A DNA stretch of 12,639 nucleotides from Myxococcota bacterium (GTDB lineage: Bacteria > Myxococcota_C > UBA6777), in assembly GCA_963169055.1 (NCBI GenBank), contig CAUJFU010000379.1:1-12639 (forward strand), written 5' to 3'. The position numbers were made by a program, and so were the translations under genes. Shown piece by piece: positions 1 through 6,976 of this stretch; position 1 is the first letter of the stretch; every line of letters begins with the position of its first letter. Under the pieces are notes generated by a model, which worked only from the letters and a program-made list of their open reading frames with translations, searched no databases and was not told the origin of the DNA.

Positions 1-1
1 C

Positions 2-157
2 CCAAACGCCGGCCCCTTATCCCTCATACTTCAAATGTTCAGTGCGGAAGGTGGGTTAAAAGCAAGAGGGTTAGTAGAACATATCGGAGAATATGTATTA
101 GAAAATCGAAAAAGATCAAAGGTTTGGAAGATATTAGAAAAAGATGTCAAGAGTTAA
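2..157 (+). CDS. 3' end of an unrecognised gene (5' part lies outside the window)
   Basis: An open frame enters from the left edge and ends at TAA 155-157, giving about 51 residues with no family I recognise. The tail is helical and charged (for example LVEHIGEYVLENRKRSKVW), as in the C-terminus of a soluble protein. Codons are clearly AT-rich (AAA, GAA, TTA, AGA), unlike the GC-richer genes from about position 180 on, so this piece probably has a different origin from the rest of the window. Its last bases abut a decayed DNA methyltransferase on the other strand. It could be a real gene end or chance open frame in AT-rich DNA; the plausible amino-acid composition slightly favours the former. 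Confidence 0.4.
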   Translation, partial: PNAGPLSLILQMFSAEGGLKARGLVEHIGEYVLENRKRSKVWKILEKDVKS

Positions 158-303
158 AAATTTAGATAATAAGGAGGATCTTGGATCGCTAGAGTTGGTG
201 CGGTGTTCTCGACCAGCGCTACGACTTGCGTTGCGTCGCTCGCGTTCAAACACCCAACCCTGTGCTTGCCTTTCGGATCTTTCCAGATATCGCCTGCTTT
301 CAA
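154..303 (-). pseudogene. DNA methyltransferase relic (N6/N4 MTase, DPPY motif), truncated at both ends
   Basis: The minus-strand frame from about 303 to TAA at 154-156 reads as the block that opens many type II and phage-like N6-adenine/N4-cytosine DNA methylases: GDIW, then HRVGCLNASDATQV, then PTLAIQDPPY. In those enzymes the segment 'GD-W ... HR--CGD--D ... DPPY' precedes or contains the catalytic DPPY motif. Here the frame ends four codons after DPPY, exactly where the DNA becomes AT-rich, so the whole catalytic and target-recognition body is missing. Upstream there is no convincing start (a TTG at 301-303 is possible) and any N-terminal ParB-like part is absent. I read it as a fragment left by recombination or deletion. 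An assembly junction at about 155-175 would give the same picture. Confidence 0.6.
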
Positions 304-358
304 CCGACAGTGAGGTAGCCCCCCAAACCAGCCAAGACGAAAGCGAGAGGTTGCGCTG

Positions 359-985
359 TTATTCTTCCCGTAGGTAGGGCGCGCCCTCGTGGATCGCCTC
401 CAACAGCGCCTCTTCATCCACCGCACCGTCTTCATCCAAAAAGTCCGGTAAAAAGTAGTCTGCGCAATCGTCGGGCGTTGTTTCGATCTTACAGCCTTGG
501 ATGCAGTCGCCATCGCCGATCACAACTGCCGTGACATCCGACTCAAAATCCATGCAAAAGTCCGTCGTAGCGATGATCAATTCGGCCTTGGTTGGACCCT
601 CGACACGCAACACACCGCCGTTGTCACCCTGCCGCCCCAAAATCGCCCCACGCACGCGCAAAGAGCCGCAGATATGGACATTGGGACAACCATGTAGCGC
701 CATGTTGTCGGCCACCACGTTGCCTGTCACAAACAAGAAAGAGCCGCTCCCCCATTCGTGCCAATCCACCGTCCCGCGCACCGTCAGATCGCCATCCACG
801 ACGACGTTAAACGGATTCCAGTCCTGCGCACTATCACTCCCAAAGTCGCCCGAGATCGTTTGATCGCCATCGTACAATCGGATCTCTTGCTCATCCTCAA
901 AGTCTTGGTAGGGATAATCGATCTTCTCCGAGATCCCAAAGCTCTCTTCTGCGTCCTCTGCCGAGATTAGCTTATACCTCGCCAT
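359..985 (-). CDS. Acidic bactofilin-like (polymer-forming, beta-helical) protein
   Basis: A protein of 208 residues, started at the internal ATG 985 because AGGAG sits 8 bases upstream; an in-frame ATG at 1015 has no such site. Residues 58-140 hold short repeated beta turns of the kind 'VVVDGDLTVRG', 'FLFVTGNVVADNM', 'HICGSLRVRGAIL' and 'GGVLRVEG', the hallmark of right-handed beta-solenoid proteins related to bactofilins. The N-terminus (1-55) and C-terminus (183-208) are strongly acidic. No signal peptide or membrane segment is seen, so it is probably cytoplasmic. Similar stand-alone proteins in Myxococcota and related bacteria are usually annotated 'polymer-forming cytoskeletal protein', with function unknown. 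It has five Cys (100, 106, 144, 161, 165 approximately). It lies downstream of the large RNA-end protein, but a repeat array separates them and co-transcription is uncertain. Confidence 0.7.
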   Translation of the reverse strand: MARYKLISAEDAEESFGISEKIDYPYQDFEDEQEIRLYDGDQTISGDFGSDSAQDWNPFNVVVDGDLTVRGTVDWHEWGSGSFLFVTGNVVADNMALHGCPNVHICGSLRVRGAILGRQGDNGGVLRVEGPTKAELIIATTDFCMDFESDVTAVVIGDGDCIQGCKIETTPDDCADYFLPDFLDEDGAVDEEALLEAIHEGAPYLREE

Positions 986-993
986 CCTTCGTA

Positions 994-998
994 CTCCT
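994..998 (-). promoter_or_regulatory. Ribosome binding site deciding the start at 985
   Basis: AGGAG on the minus strand, 8 bases before the ATG at 985. It supports the shorter product over the ATG at 1015. Confidence 0.6.
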
Positions 999-1123
999 GC
1001 TGTGTTGGGGGCCATGTTGACGCTTCCTTTGCGAATCCTCGCTCGTTTCCATCCTTACCCGATCTATCATCTGTTGGCACAAAAAACTTCGCTCTTTCAT
1101 TGAAAAAAATCATCCCTCCGCCA

Positions 1124-1303
1124 ACTTCGCCCTGCATCGGGGCTTTTCGCCATCTCACCCGCTTCCCCCGGATCGGGGCTTTTCTCCATCTCACCCACTT
1201 CGCCCAGCATCGGGGCTTTCCCCGCAAAAGATCGATGCCGCGCAAGAGCGATATCCCGTCTCACCCACTTCGCCCAGCATCGGGGCTTTTCCCCGTCTCA
1301 CCC
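1124..1303. repeat. Degenerate ~36-bp repeat array running into the 3' end of the RNA-end gene
   Basis: Four copies of a unit close to acttcgcccagcatcggggc followed by TTTTC, CCC and TCTCACCC begin at 1124, 1161, 1197 and 1267. Spacings are 37, 36 and 70, the last about two units with one degenerated. The core contains the small inverted repeat GCCC...GGGC followed by T's on the plus strand. The rightmost copy lies inside the coding sequence that ends at 1261: it supplies the last residues (GETGKSPDAGRSG) and the TGA stop. The region 1016-1123 to the left shows no gene or clear signal apart from the upstream DNA of the bactofilin-like gene. This is not a CRISPR array, since there are no unique spacers of constant length. 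Confidence 0.8.
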
Positions 1304-4300
1304 AACCACATCTCCCAACTTCGCTTGCCTTGTTGGATCTCCTCAAGCTCCTTCTGTCCACGACGAAACGCTTGACGCAACTGGGCGAAGGTTTCGGGCG
1401 TGACAAAGCGTGCGCTGTTGCGTTGTGGCGAAACAGGCGTATAGATCGGCATCAACGCCGTCGAAGGATCTTCTTCTGAACGCTTGTCGATGCGCGTGAT
1501 CCCGATCGGGTGCATCCACGAACAATGCGAAAACGTCGCAAAGAACGCCTCCAACAACGCCACCCTTCGCGTCTCCTTCTGCGCTGCGGGATGCGTACAC
1601 AACCAAGCCACCAACAACGCCCAACTCATCCCGCCAAGATAGCCCTTCGCTTGTTCGTGAACGTCCGCTTGCACCGCCCAACACTTGATCACGCGCAAGA
1701 GATCGGAAAATGCGGCGTGGCATCCATAACGCACAAGCACCGCACGCAGGTACAACACATCCAACAGTCCCAACAGCGACCGCTGACTGGCGATATCCCA
1801 CGCCTCCAGCGACAAGGCACGCTCGATATCCACCGAGTGACCGCGCTGCACCATCCAAGAAAAATGCTCTAAGCTCTCCTGAAATCCAGCACCATCGACA
1901 GCTTCCGGCATCCGCGCATACAAGATATCCACTTCGAGGCCCGCTGCTCGCAACTTCAACAACGGCACCCGCGCATCCCAAATCACCCGCGCCTCTTCGA
2001 TCCCTTCCCATCCCAAAAGGCCCGACATCACCGAAGAATTGAACACCTCACGCGACAAATTCGATGGCCCGATACACAAGATATCCGCATCGCTGTGTAA
2101 GGTCTGCGCACCATACGCCACCGCTCCAACAGGCCACCAAACACGCCAAGGCAACGCACCTTTCGCATCGACCGAACAGACTCGCTCGCAAAGCCCACGC
2201 AAAGCCTCCAACAGCGCAGCCGACCGTGTTTGTTTTTCCGAAACAGCCGCATCCAACCGCTGCATCCAACCCCGCAAGCCTTCTTCTGCTTTCTCGATAT
2301 CGGCCTGTTCCATCGCCTGTGACGTCGATGTGTCGGCCACATTCGCGTGATGGGCGACGCTTTCTTCTGGAGCCTGCTTTTGGTTTGCGACCACCATTTG
2401 CTCCAGATATGGGGCTTTCTCTTCTCCGAAATAAATCGTGCGCTTGCCGCCAAAGAAGATGCGCTCTTGAACTTCAAAAGGGCGCTCTCCTTCGCGGCAG
2501 ATCAGCGCAACATGATCCACAACAAAACGGACGGGCCGCCATGTTTGCTGCCACTCCTGTAAGGTTTTTTGTAGCTCCCCGCGAGCGTCCCCACGCAACT
2601 GGCCCAAACTCAAATGAGGCGTATAACCCGAGCGAGAACGGTGGCTTTGTTCATCGCAAAGCGGAAACAGCGCTTGCAAGGCCGCTTGAAGACGGTGCAA
2701 GTCACGCGATGGTTCCACCGATGGCTCTAGCCAGATCGTATCGCTCTTTCCGTGACGAAAGCTGCGCATCCGCGAAAGGCTCACGTCAAAGGGCTTCACT
2801 TGCGCAAGCACCGCTCGGATGGCCTTGATCGCATCGGGAAAAAGTACCGCTTCCACAAAACCGTACACCAGATTGAGATGAGGCATCCAACGCCCATAGC
2901 TTTTGTCGTGCTTTTGGCGGATCGCTTGGATCGACTCCCACACAGCAGGCGGTGGCATCACGATCAACGCGCTATGATAGGTCGGTTGGGCCTTTGCCAA
3001 CCGCTCCAACAACGAATTATCCAACGGCTCAACAGCCTTCGCAGCTTTGGCCGCCTTCGTCGCTTCGACCACTGCGCTGGCTTGACAGGCTTCGGATGCC
3101 TCGACCACTGCGCTGGTTTGAGCAGCTTCGGATGCCTCGACCACTGCGATGGTTTGAGCGACTTCGGATGCCTCGACCACTGCGCTGGTTTGAGCAGCTT
3201 CGGATGCCTCGACAGATTTGGTAGCCTCTGATTCTCCCGATGCGTCCGAGTCTTTCGATGTGTTGTTCTGTTCTTCCGATTCGGATACATCGGTCCGATC
3301 AGAGAGATGCTGCGTTGCCTTGTTTATCAACAGCGCAGGATCGGGCGATTCATCCAAAGGCACAGAGAAAGATACCACCAAACCGAAGTGATCCGAAGCG
3401 TAATCGCGTCCAAGCAAGCCCCCCGCCGAGCGGGTCGAAGGGAAGCCAAACATCTCTGCCTGCATCGGCATGACTGCTGCATCGGGATCAGCCAACCAAA
3501 CAGCGTCCAAGCGCCGCGAACGCCCCGAAACGCTCAAGGCCGATGCAAGGGGATTATGGAGCGGATCGAAACTTTCGCAGGGGCGCTCCATCTCCAACAT
3601 CGGCCAAGTATCGACAAAACCCGCTTCTTCAACCGCATTCCAAAGCAGCGGGATGCGGCTGGTGTCGAGATGAGCGAGTTCCTCGGGGATCTCCATCAGG
3701 GGATACCACACAACATCGCGGGGATCTTCGTTGAGGTCACCAAACAAAAACCCCCGCTGTTGCACAAGCGTCCAGTCTTGCGCACAAATCGATAGAATCT
3801 CTTCACGATCAAGTACACGCAAAGACGCCGAGGGTTGGGCGCTTTGCCATGCCAAGAGGCGGCACAAGCTATGAAGCTGCAACGACCGAAGGAACCGACC
3901 CATCCGCGCAAAGTCACTGCTGAGGTGAACGCACGCTGCAAAACACAGCTTTCCACCGAGCGCAAACCGTGCGATCAGCGCGTGCTTTTCCCCTGAAAAA
4001 CGCAGATCTTGAAGCAAAAAAGGCCGCCGCATCAACAGCAATTGTCCGACGCCCTCGCCCAACCCCTGCGCGGTTTCCTCTTCGGATACCCAATAGTGCG
4101 AACGTACCCACGAATTGCGCAACAACATCCGCACCATCGCAGGTTCCACTTCTTGCAGCCCGATAAGATCCGCGTCACAGGCCGACAAGATCTCGATGGC
4201 TTGGGCATAACGCTTCTGGGTCTGATCGCCGCCTGCCGCGTAGCGTCCCGCAAGAACATTCCATGTCACAACGCGAAAGCTTGGAGCTTCGGGAACGGGT

Positions 4301-4755
4301 TGGATCTCGCCCTCCCAAGGCATCCAGCGGCCCAGCGTCGGAACAAACCGATAGCAACGACGTGTACGCAACGACAAGCCTTTGAGGTGTTGCCGCGCTA
4401 ACGCGATCCACAACGGCTCTTCTGTCATACTCGACGGAATCGCGACGATCTCTGCGGAAGGCTCGCTCCCCTGCCCAACAACATCTGCCAAACGGTCAAT
4501 CCGCGCAGCACGATCCCACACCACTTCGCCGTTGTATTCGAATCGCTCGATCCGATGCCAAGGCACTTCTTCTGGATCAAAACCGTCAAAGGGGACGCGC
4601 TTGCTGCCCATAAACCGCTCTTGCATCTCGATCCAACAAGCTGCTGTGTCAAAACGCCGATCCCATCGGATCTGATCGTAGATCTGACGGCCCGTCCGAA
4701 ATGGGCCTTCCGCACGATTCTGGGTTTCTTGCGTTTTTGGGGGTAATTTTCGCAT
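1261..4755 (-). CDS. Four-domain RNA-end protein: MJ1316 - EEP - 2H phosphodiesterase - poly(A) polymerase-type nucleotidyltransferase
   Basis: A protein of 1164 residues, started at ATG 4755 because GGAGG lies 8 bases upstream. Domains in order: (1) residues 25-90, MJ1316/DUF504 (IYDQIRWDRRFD, VPWHRIERFEYNGEVVWDR), an RNA cyclic-end recognition domain; (2) 160-466, endonuclease/exonuclease/phosphatase fold with all signature motifs (TWNVLAG 164, LQEVE 200, VHLS 276, GDLNEDP 339, RLDAVW 415, SDHF 454); (3) linker 481-590 with 12-residue repeats; (4) 592-776, 2H phosphodiesterase with HLNL (H626) and HLSL (H714); (5) 825-1145, nucleotidyltransferase with DAD (889-891) and a third Asp, D943, then a PAP-central-like helical region (KCWAVQ, GYLGGMSWALLVAW). 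The usual Gly-Ser before DxD is Gly-Ala (877-878). The protein is cytoplasmic, with no signal peptide. It probably recognises, trims and re-extends damaged RNA ends; substrate and partners are not visible. The C-terminal 13 residues come from an intergenic repeat. Confidence 0.9.
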   Translation of the reverse strand: MRKLPPKTQETQNRAEGPFRTGRQIYDQIRWDRRFDTAACWIEMQERFMGSKRVPFDGFDPEEVPWHRIERFEYNGEVVWDRAARIDRLADVVGQGSEPSAEIVAIPSSMTEEPLWIALARQHLKGLSLRTRRCYRFVPTLGRWMPWEGEIQPVPEAPSFRVVTWNVLAGRYAAGGDQTQKRYAQAIEILSACDADLIGLQEVEPAMVRMLLRNSWVRSHYWVSEEETAQGLGEGVGQLLLMRRPFLLQDLRFSGEKHALIARFALGGKLCFAACVHLSSDFARMGRFLRSLQLHSLCRLLAWQSAQPSASLRVLDREEILSICAQDWTLVQQRGFLFGDLNEDPRDVVWYPLMEIPEELAHLDTSRIPLLWNAVEEAGFVDTWPMLEMERPCESFDPLHNPLASALSVSGRSRRLDAVWLADPDAAVMPMQAEMFGFPSTRSAGGLLGRDYASDHFGLVVSFSVPLDESPDPALLINKATQHLSDRTDVSESEEQNNTSKDSDASGESEATKSVEASEAAQTSAVVEASEVAQTIAVVEASEAAQTSAVVEASEACQASAVVEATKAAKAAKAVEPLDNSLLERLAKAQPTYHSALIVMPPPAVWESIQAIRQKHDKSYGRWMPHLNLVYGFVEAVLFPDAIKAIRAVLAQVKPFDVSLSRMRSFRHGKSDTIWLEPSVEPSRDLHRLQAALQALFPLCDEQSHRSRSGYTPHLSLGQLRGDARGELQKTLQEWQQTWRPVRFVVDHVALICREGERPFEVQERIFFGGKRTIYFGEEKAPYLEQMVVANQKQAPEESVAHHANVADTSTSQAMEQADIEKAEEGLRGWMQRLDAAVSEKQTRSAALLEALRGLCERVCSVDAKGALPWRVWWPVGAVAYGAQTLHSDADILCIGPSNLSREVFNSSVMSGLLGWEGIEEARVIWDARVPLLKLRAAGLEVDILYARMPEAVDGAGFQESLEHFSWMVQRGHSVDIERALSLEAWDIASQRSLLGLLDVLYLRAVLVRYGCHAAFSDLLRVIKCWAVQADVHEQAKGYLGGMSWALLVAWLCTHPAAQKETRRVALLEAFFATFSHCSWMHPIGITRIDKRSEEDPSTALMPIYTPVSPQRNSARFVTPETFAQLRQAFRRGQKELEEIQQGKRSWEMWLGETGKSPDAGRSG
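3070..3213 (-). repeat. 36-bp in-frame tandem repeat (12-residue linker units)
   Basis: Four consecutive 36-bp units encode variants of VEASEAAQTSAV at residues 515-562 of the four-domain protein, followed by a decayed fifth (VEATKAAKAAKA). They form an Ala/Glu-rich flexible or helical linker between the EEP nuclease and the 2H domain. Copies differ at only a few bases, which suggests recent expansion. Confidence 0.9.
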
Positions 4756-4763
4756 CTTCGTTG

Positions 4764-4768
4764 CCTCC
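4764..4768 (-). promoter_or_regulatory. Ribosome binding site deciding the start at 4755
   Basis: GGAGG on the minus strand, 8 bases before the ATG at 4755. The upstream in-frame ATG at 4797 would add 14 residues that match no domain. Confidence 0.65.
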
Positions 4769-4919
4769 GTGTTTTGCGGCAACAAACGATCTCCCACCCC
4801 CCAAAGTTCAAATCAACCCACCCACACCCTTTTTTTCCCATAGTATCGGGTGTTTTAGAGTTTTCTCTGGGGCGCTTCCCCACACGCACCATTCGACAGA
4901 GGCAACACCGTTCAAAAAA

Positions 4920-5034
4920 CCCCGTGTTCGCGCCCGTCCAAGCGAGAGCGTCGTTGGCTTGAAAAACGATGATCTCTTCGCCAACACGGGGTCAAGGGGC
5001 GACAGTCCCTTGCGGGGCGTGGGGCAGCGCCCCA
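4920..5034 (+). repeat. Structured intergenic repeat, copy 1
   Basis: A ~115-bp element bounded by CCCCGTGTT (4920-4928) and its inverted partner AACACGGGG (4983-4991). It is followed by AAGGG...CCCTT and GGGGC-AGC-GCCCC (5021-5033) hairpins. A second copy lies in the opposite orientation at 11329-11444, with long identical runs such as ACGGGGTCAAGGGGCGACAG. The paired ends and nested hairpins suggest a folded RNA or a small non-autonomous mobile or REP-like element. The rest of the 4756-5098 gap holds only a GGGG-cgctt-CCCC hairpin at 4869-4881 and AT-rich DNA at 5057-5080. Confidence 0.8.
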
Positions 5035-5098
5035 CCAAACCACCCAAATAGTCCTATCCTATAAAAAGAAAAAAGCGGAATCATGCAGCTCTGTTAGC

Positions 5099-5749
5099 CT
5101 AAGAGGCCCACCTTGCGCAATCCCCCGAACCTTCTGCGCAATCCCCCGAACCTTCTGCGCGTTTGCTGTATCCTTCGTTCAGCTCACGCAACGTACACTC
5201 GATCACACGACCCCGCCTGTCAAACCCAAGTCGACAACACCCTTCAAGTTCTTGACGAAGCAAGCGGCGTCCTCGTTGTACCCGCGACTTGGCCCCCGAA
5301 AGCGATAACCCAAGCAACGTGGCGGCTTCTTGTTGCGTGAGACCTTGGATCTCGGTGAGGCGCAAGATATCGCGGTAGGCAGGAGGAAGCCCCTCAACAA
5401 ATCCCGCCAGCGTGAGCGCCAACAAGGCCGAGGGTTCGATGCTATGCTCGGGCAAGGCGGGTTCGATGAGATCTGTTTGTAGCGCTTCGCTTTCGCAAAC
5501 GAACGCTTGTTCGTGGTGCCGCCTGCGTCCGTCACGCCGCCACGCATCCTTGATCGCGCTGCGAGCGACTTGATAGATCCATGCGTTCATGCGTTCTCCA
5601 TCACGAACGTCACCCAATCCCCGCCAGATCCGCAACAATGCCTCCTGCAAGACATCTTCTACATCCGACGCAGAGACTTGCTTGGCCACGAATTGACGCA
5701 ATCGTTCGCGCCATGCCCGCCACACCACTTGCCGATCTCCTTGTTCCAT
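5099..5749 (-). CDS. sigZ: SigZ-like ECF RNA polymerase sigma factor
   Basis: A protein of 216 residues. Region sigma-2 spans about 5-75 (DVEDVLQEALLRIW, then MNAWIYQVARSAIKDAWRR, the -10 recognition helix). Region sigma-4 spans about 112-168 (LPPAYRDILRLTEIQGLTQQ followed by EAATLLGLSLSGAKSRVQRG, the -35 helix-turn-helix). The extension CCRLGFDRRGRVIEC (171-185) is the diagnostic tail of the SigZ group; a paired Cys there could bind metal, metalloid or respond to redox, which is inference. GGAG lies just upstream of ATG 5749. The gene starts 37 bases after the stop of arsM on the same strand, so the two very likely share a transcript. No anti-sigma gene is adjacent. The last ~20 residues derive from a 21-bp tandem repeat and are probably an unstructured add-on. 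Confidence 0.88.
   Translation of the reverse strand: MEQGDRQVVWRAWRERLRQFVAKQVSASDVEDVLQEALLRIWRGLGDVRDGERMNAWIYQVARSAIKDAWRRDGRRRHHEQAFVCESEALQTDLIEPALPEHSIEPSALLALTLAGFVEGLPPAYRDILRLTEIQGLTQQEAATLLGLSLSGAKSRVQRGRRLLRQELEGCCRLGFDRRGRVIECTLRELNEGYSKRAEGSGDCAEGSGDCARWAS
5115..5160 (-). repeat. 21-bp tandem repeat forming the C-terminal tail of the sigma factor
   Basis: Two perfect copies of a 21-bp unit (5115-5135 and 5136-5156) plus a partial third. The unit encodes the heptad AEGSGDC or a permutation of it near residues 198-211, beyond the conserved SigZ tail. Confidence 0.85.
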
Positions 5750-5786
5750 TCGCTCTCTCCCATCAGCTCCCGATCACACAAACCGT

Positions 5787-6617
5787 TTAGGGCTTTTTGG
5801 CTTCGATGATCGCAGACGCGACAAATTCTTCTGCGCCGCTTTCTGGAAACCACTCTTTGATAAAAGCGCGGCTTTCGGGCTTGGGTTGGATGCGGATATC
5901 CACAAAACCTGCTTCGCGCAACCATGTTTCCAATGCTTTCACTTCGGCGGCTTGGCCGACACATCCTGCGATCAATCCGATGGCTTGGCGCATCTCTTCG
6001 GGTAGAGGTTGAAGGGCCACCACATCCGAGATCGCCAAGCGACCGCCTCGACGCAAGACGCGAAAGGCCTCTCGAAACACGCTCGGTTTGTCGGGCGACA
6101 AGTTAATCACACAGTTGGAGATCACAACATCCACCAAGTCGTCTTCGAGAGGCAGCGCCTCGATCAAACCTTCGCGAAACTCCACCTGCGAAAATCCCCC
6201 TGCTTTGGCATTTTGCCGCGCTCGCACGATCATCTCAGGAGTCATATCCACCCCGATCACTCGGCCTGTGGACCCCACAGCACGCGCAGCCAAAAAGCTA
6301 TCAAACCCCGCGCCGCTGCCTAAATCCAAAACGATTTCACCTTGCCTTAAAGCTGCGATGGCTTGGGGGTTTCCACATCCCAAACCAAGATTCGCTCCTT
6401 CAGGCGCAGCCGCCAACTCTTCTTGGTTGTACCCCAACGCCTGTGAGATCTGATCGGCCATTGGTTGGGCGATATCGACAGAACAACAGCTTGGCCCGCA
6501 ACACGAACTCCCCTGTTTCGGAGAGGTTTCTGCAAAAGGCTTCGCTGCCCCCCGCGCCACCGCACCGTAATGTGCCTGCACTTCTTGTCGGATCTCTTCT
6601 TGTTTCCATGCTTTCAT
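5787..6617 (-). CDS. arsM: Arsenite methyltransferase (As(III) S-adenosylmethionine methyltransferase)
   Basis: A protein of 276 residues, full length for the family, with GGGAGAG upstream of ATG 6617. It transfers methyl groups from S-adenosylmethionine to trivalent arsenic, giving methylated and volatile arsenicals. The SAM motif VLDLGSGAGFDS is at 96-107. The conserved Cys positions of ArsM are all present: an N-terminal cluster CCGPSCC (39-45), NLGLGCGNP (C81), SNCVINLSPDK (C169) and GCVGQA (C219), which supports arsenite binding and catalysis. It is cytoplasmic. It is the first gene of a two-gene unit with the SigZ-like sigma factor 37 bases downstream. No arsR, arsB/acr3 or arsC is in the window, so this is a stand-alone arsenic locus or one acting through the sigma factor. 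Arsenic specificity rests on the Cys pattern. Confidence 0.92.
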   Translation of the reverse strand: MKAWKQEEIRQEVQAHYGAVARGAAKPFAETSPKQGSSCCGPSCCSVDIAQPMADQISQALGYNQEELAAAPEGANLGLGCGNPQAIAALRQGEIVLDLGSGAGFDSFLAARAVGSTGRVIGVDMTPEMIVRARQNAKAGGFSQVEFREGLIEALPLEDDLVDVVISNCVINLSPDKPSVFREAFRVLRRGGRLAISDVVALQPLPEEMRQAIGLIAGCVGQAAEVKALETWLREAGFVDIRIQPKPESRAFIKEWFPESGAEEFVASAIIEAKKP

Positions 6618-6976
6618 CGCTTCTCTCCCTCAATGTTTGTTTTCCGATCGGACCTTCCACACCACAAGACGCCACCCCTCACCAAAGGACGCAAGCCCAT
6701 ACAACGATTTTTCTTCCTCAACCGCACCAACGATGCGCAAAACCTGCGCTATCCGCACAGATCAGCATCGAAACACGTTCGCAAAATTTTCTGCACAACC
6801 TTGCGCGACCCTTTTTTTGTGTGCTCGTCTCCTCAGCCAACAGGATCGATCCTTGACGCGACGGGCGAGATCGAACAAGCCCAGAAGAGCACCGCTCTTT
6901 CCGCCCGCGTCATCACGCTCCTCTGGAGCCATGACGCTCTGCTCTCTTCACCCCACTTTCTTTGGAGGATATTGTC
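6618..6976. other. Divergent intergenic region (359 bases) between arsM and the secreted-protein gene
   Basis: No gene is convincing here. It must hold the promoters of both flanking transcription units. Visible items: a perfect 12-base palindrome AGGATCGATCCT at 6842-6853; TTGACG at 6853-6858 on the plus strand, resembling a -35 box but without a clear -10 at the right spacing; and small hairpins AAGAGC-acc-GCTCTT (6885-6899) and GCTCC-tct-GGAGC (6917-6929) in what may be the leader of the plus-strand gene. None is strong enough to call as a defined site. Confidence 0.4.
6964..6969 (+). promoter_or_regulatory. Ribosome binding site deciding the start at 6977
   Basis: GGAGGA, 7 bases before ATG 6977. 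A start further upstream at 6962 would put this site inside the gene and spoil the signal peptide. Confidence 0.7.

Noticed and set aside
967-1245. Open frame on the minus strand (92 codons) in the repeat region
   Set aside because: It is made mostly of the repeat units read through (RWRKAP...), overlaps the start of the bactofilin-like gene and has no recognisable domain.
1124-1303. Regularly spaced repeats that could be taken for a CRISPR array
   Set aside because: The units are contiguous with no unique spacers, vary in sequence, and run into coding sequence; no cas genes are present.
2064-2828. Long plus-strand open frame (254 codons) opposite the RNA-end gene
   Set aside because: It is antisense to conserved 2H and nucleotidyltransferase coding sequence and has biased, domain-free composition.
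5099-6617. Full arsenic resistance operon
   Set aside because: Only arsM is present; no arsR, efflux pump or arsenate reductase is found in the flanks, so only a methylation unit is called.
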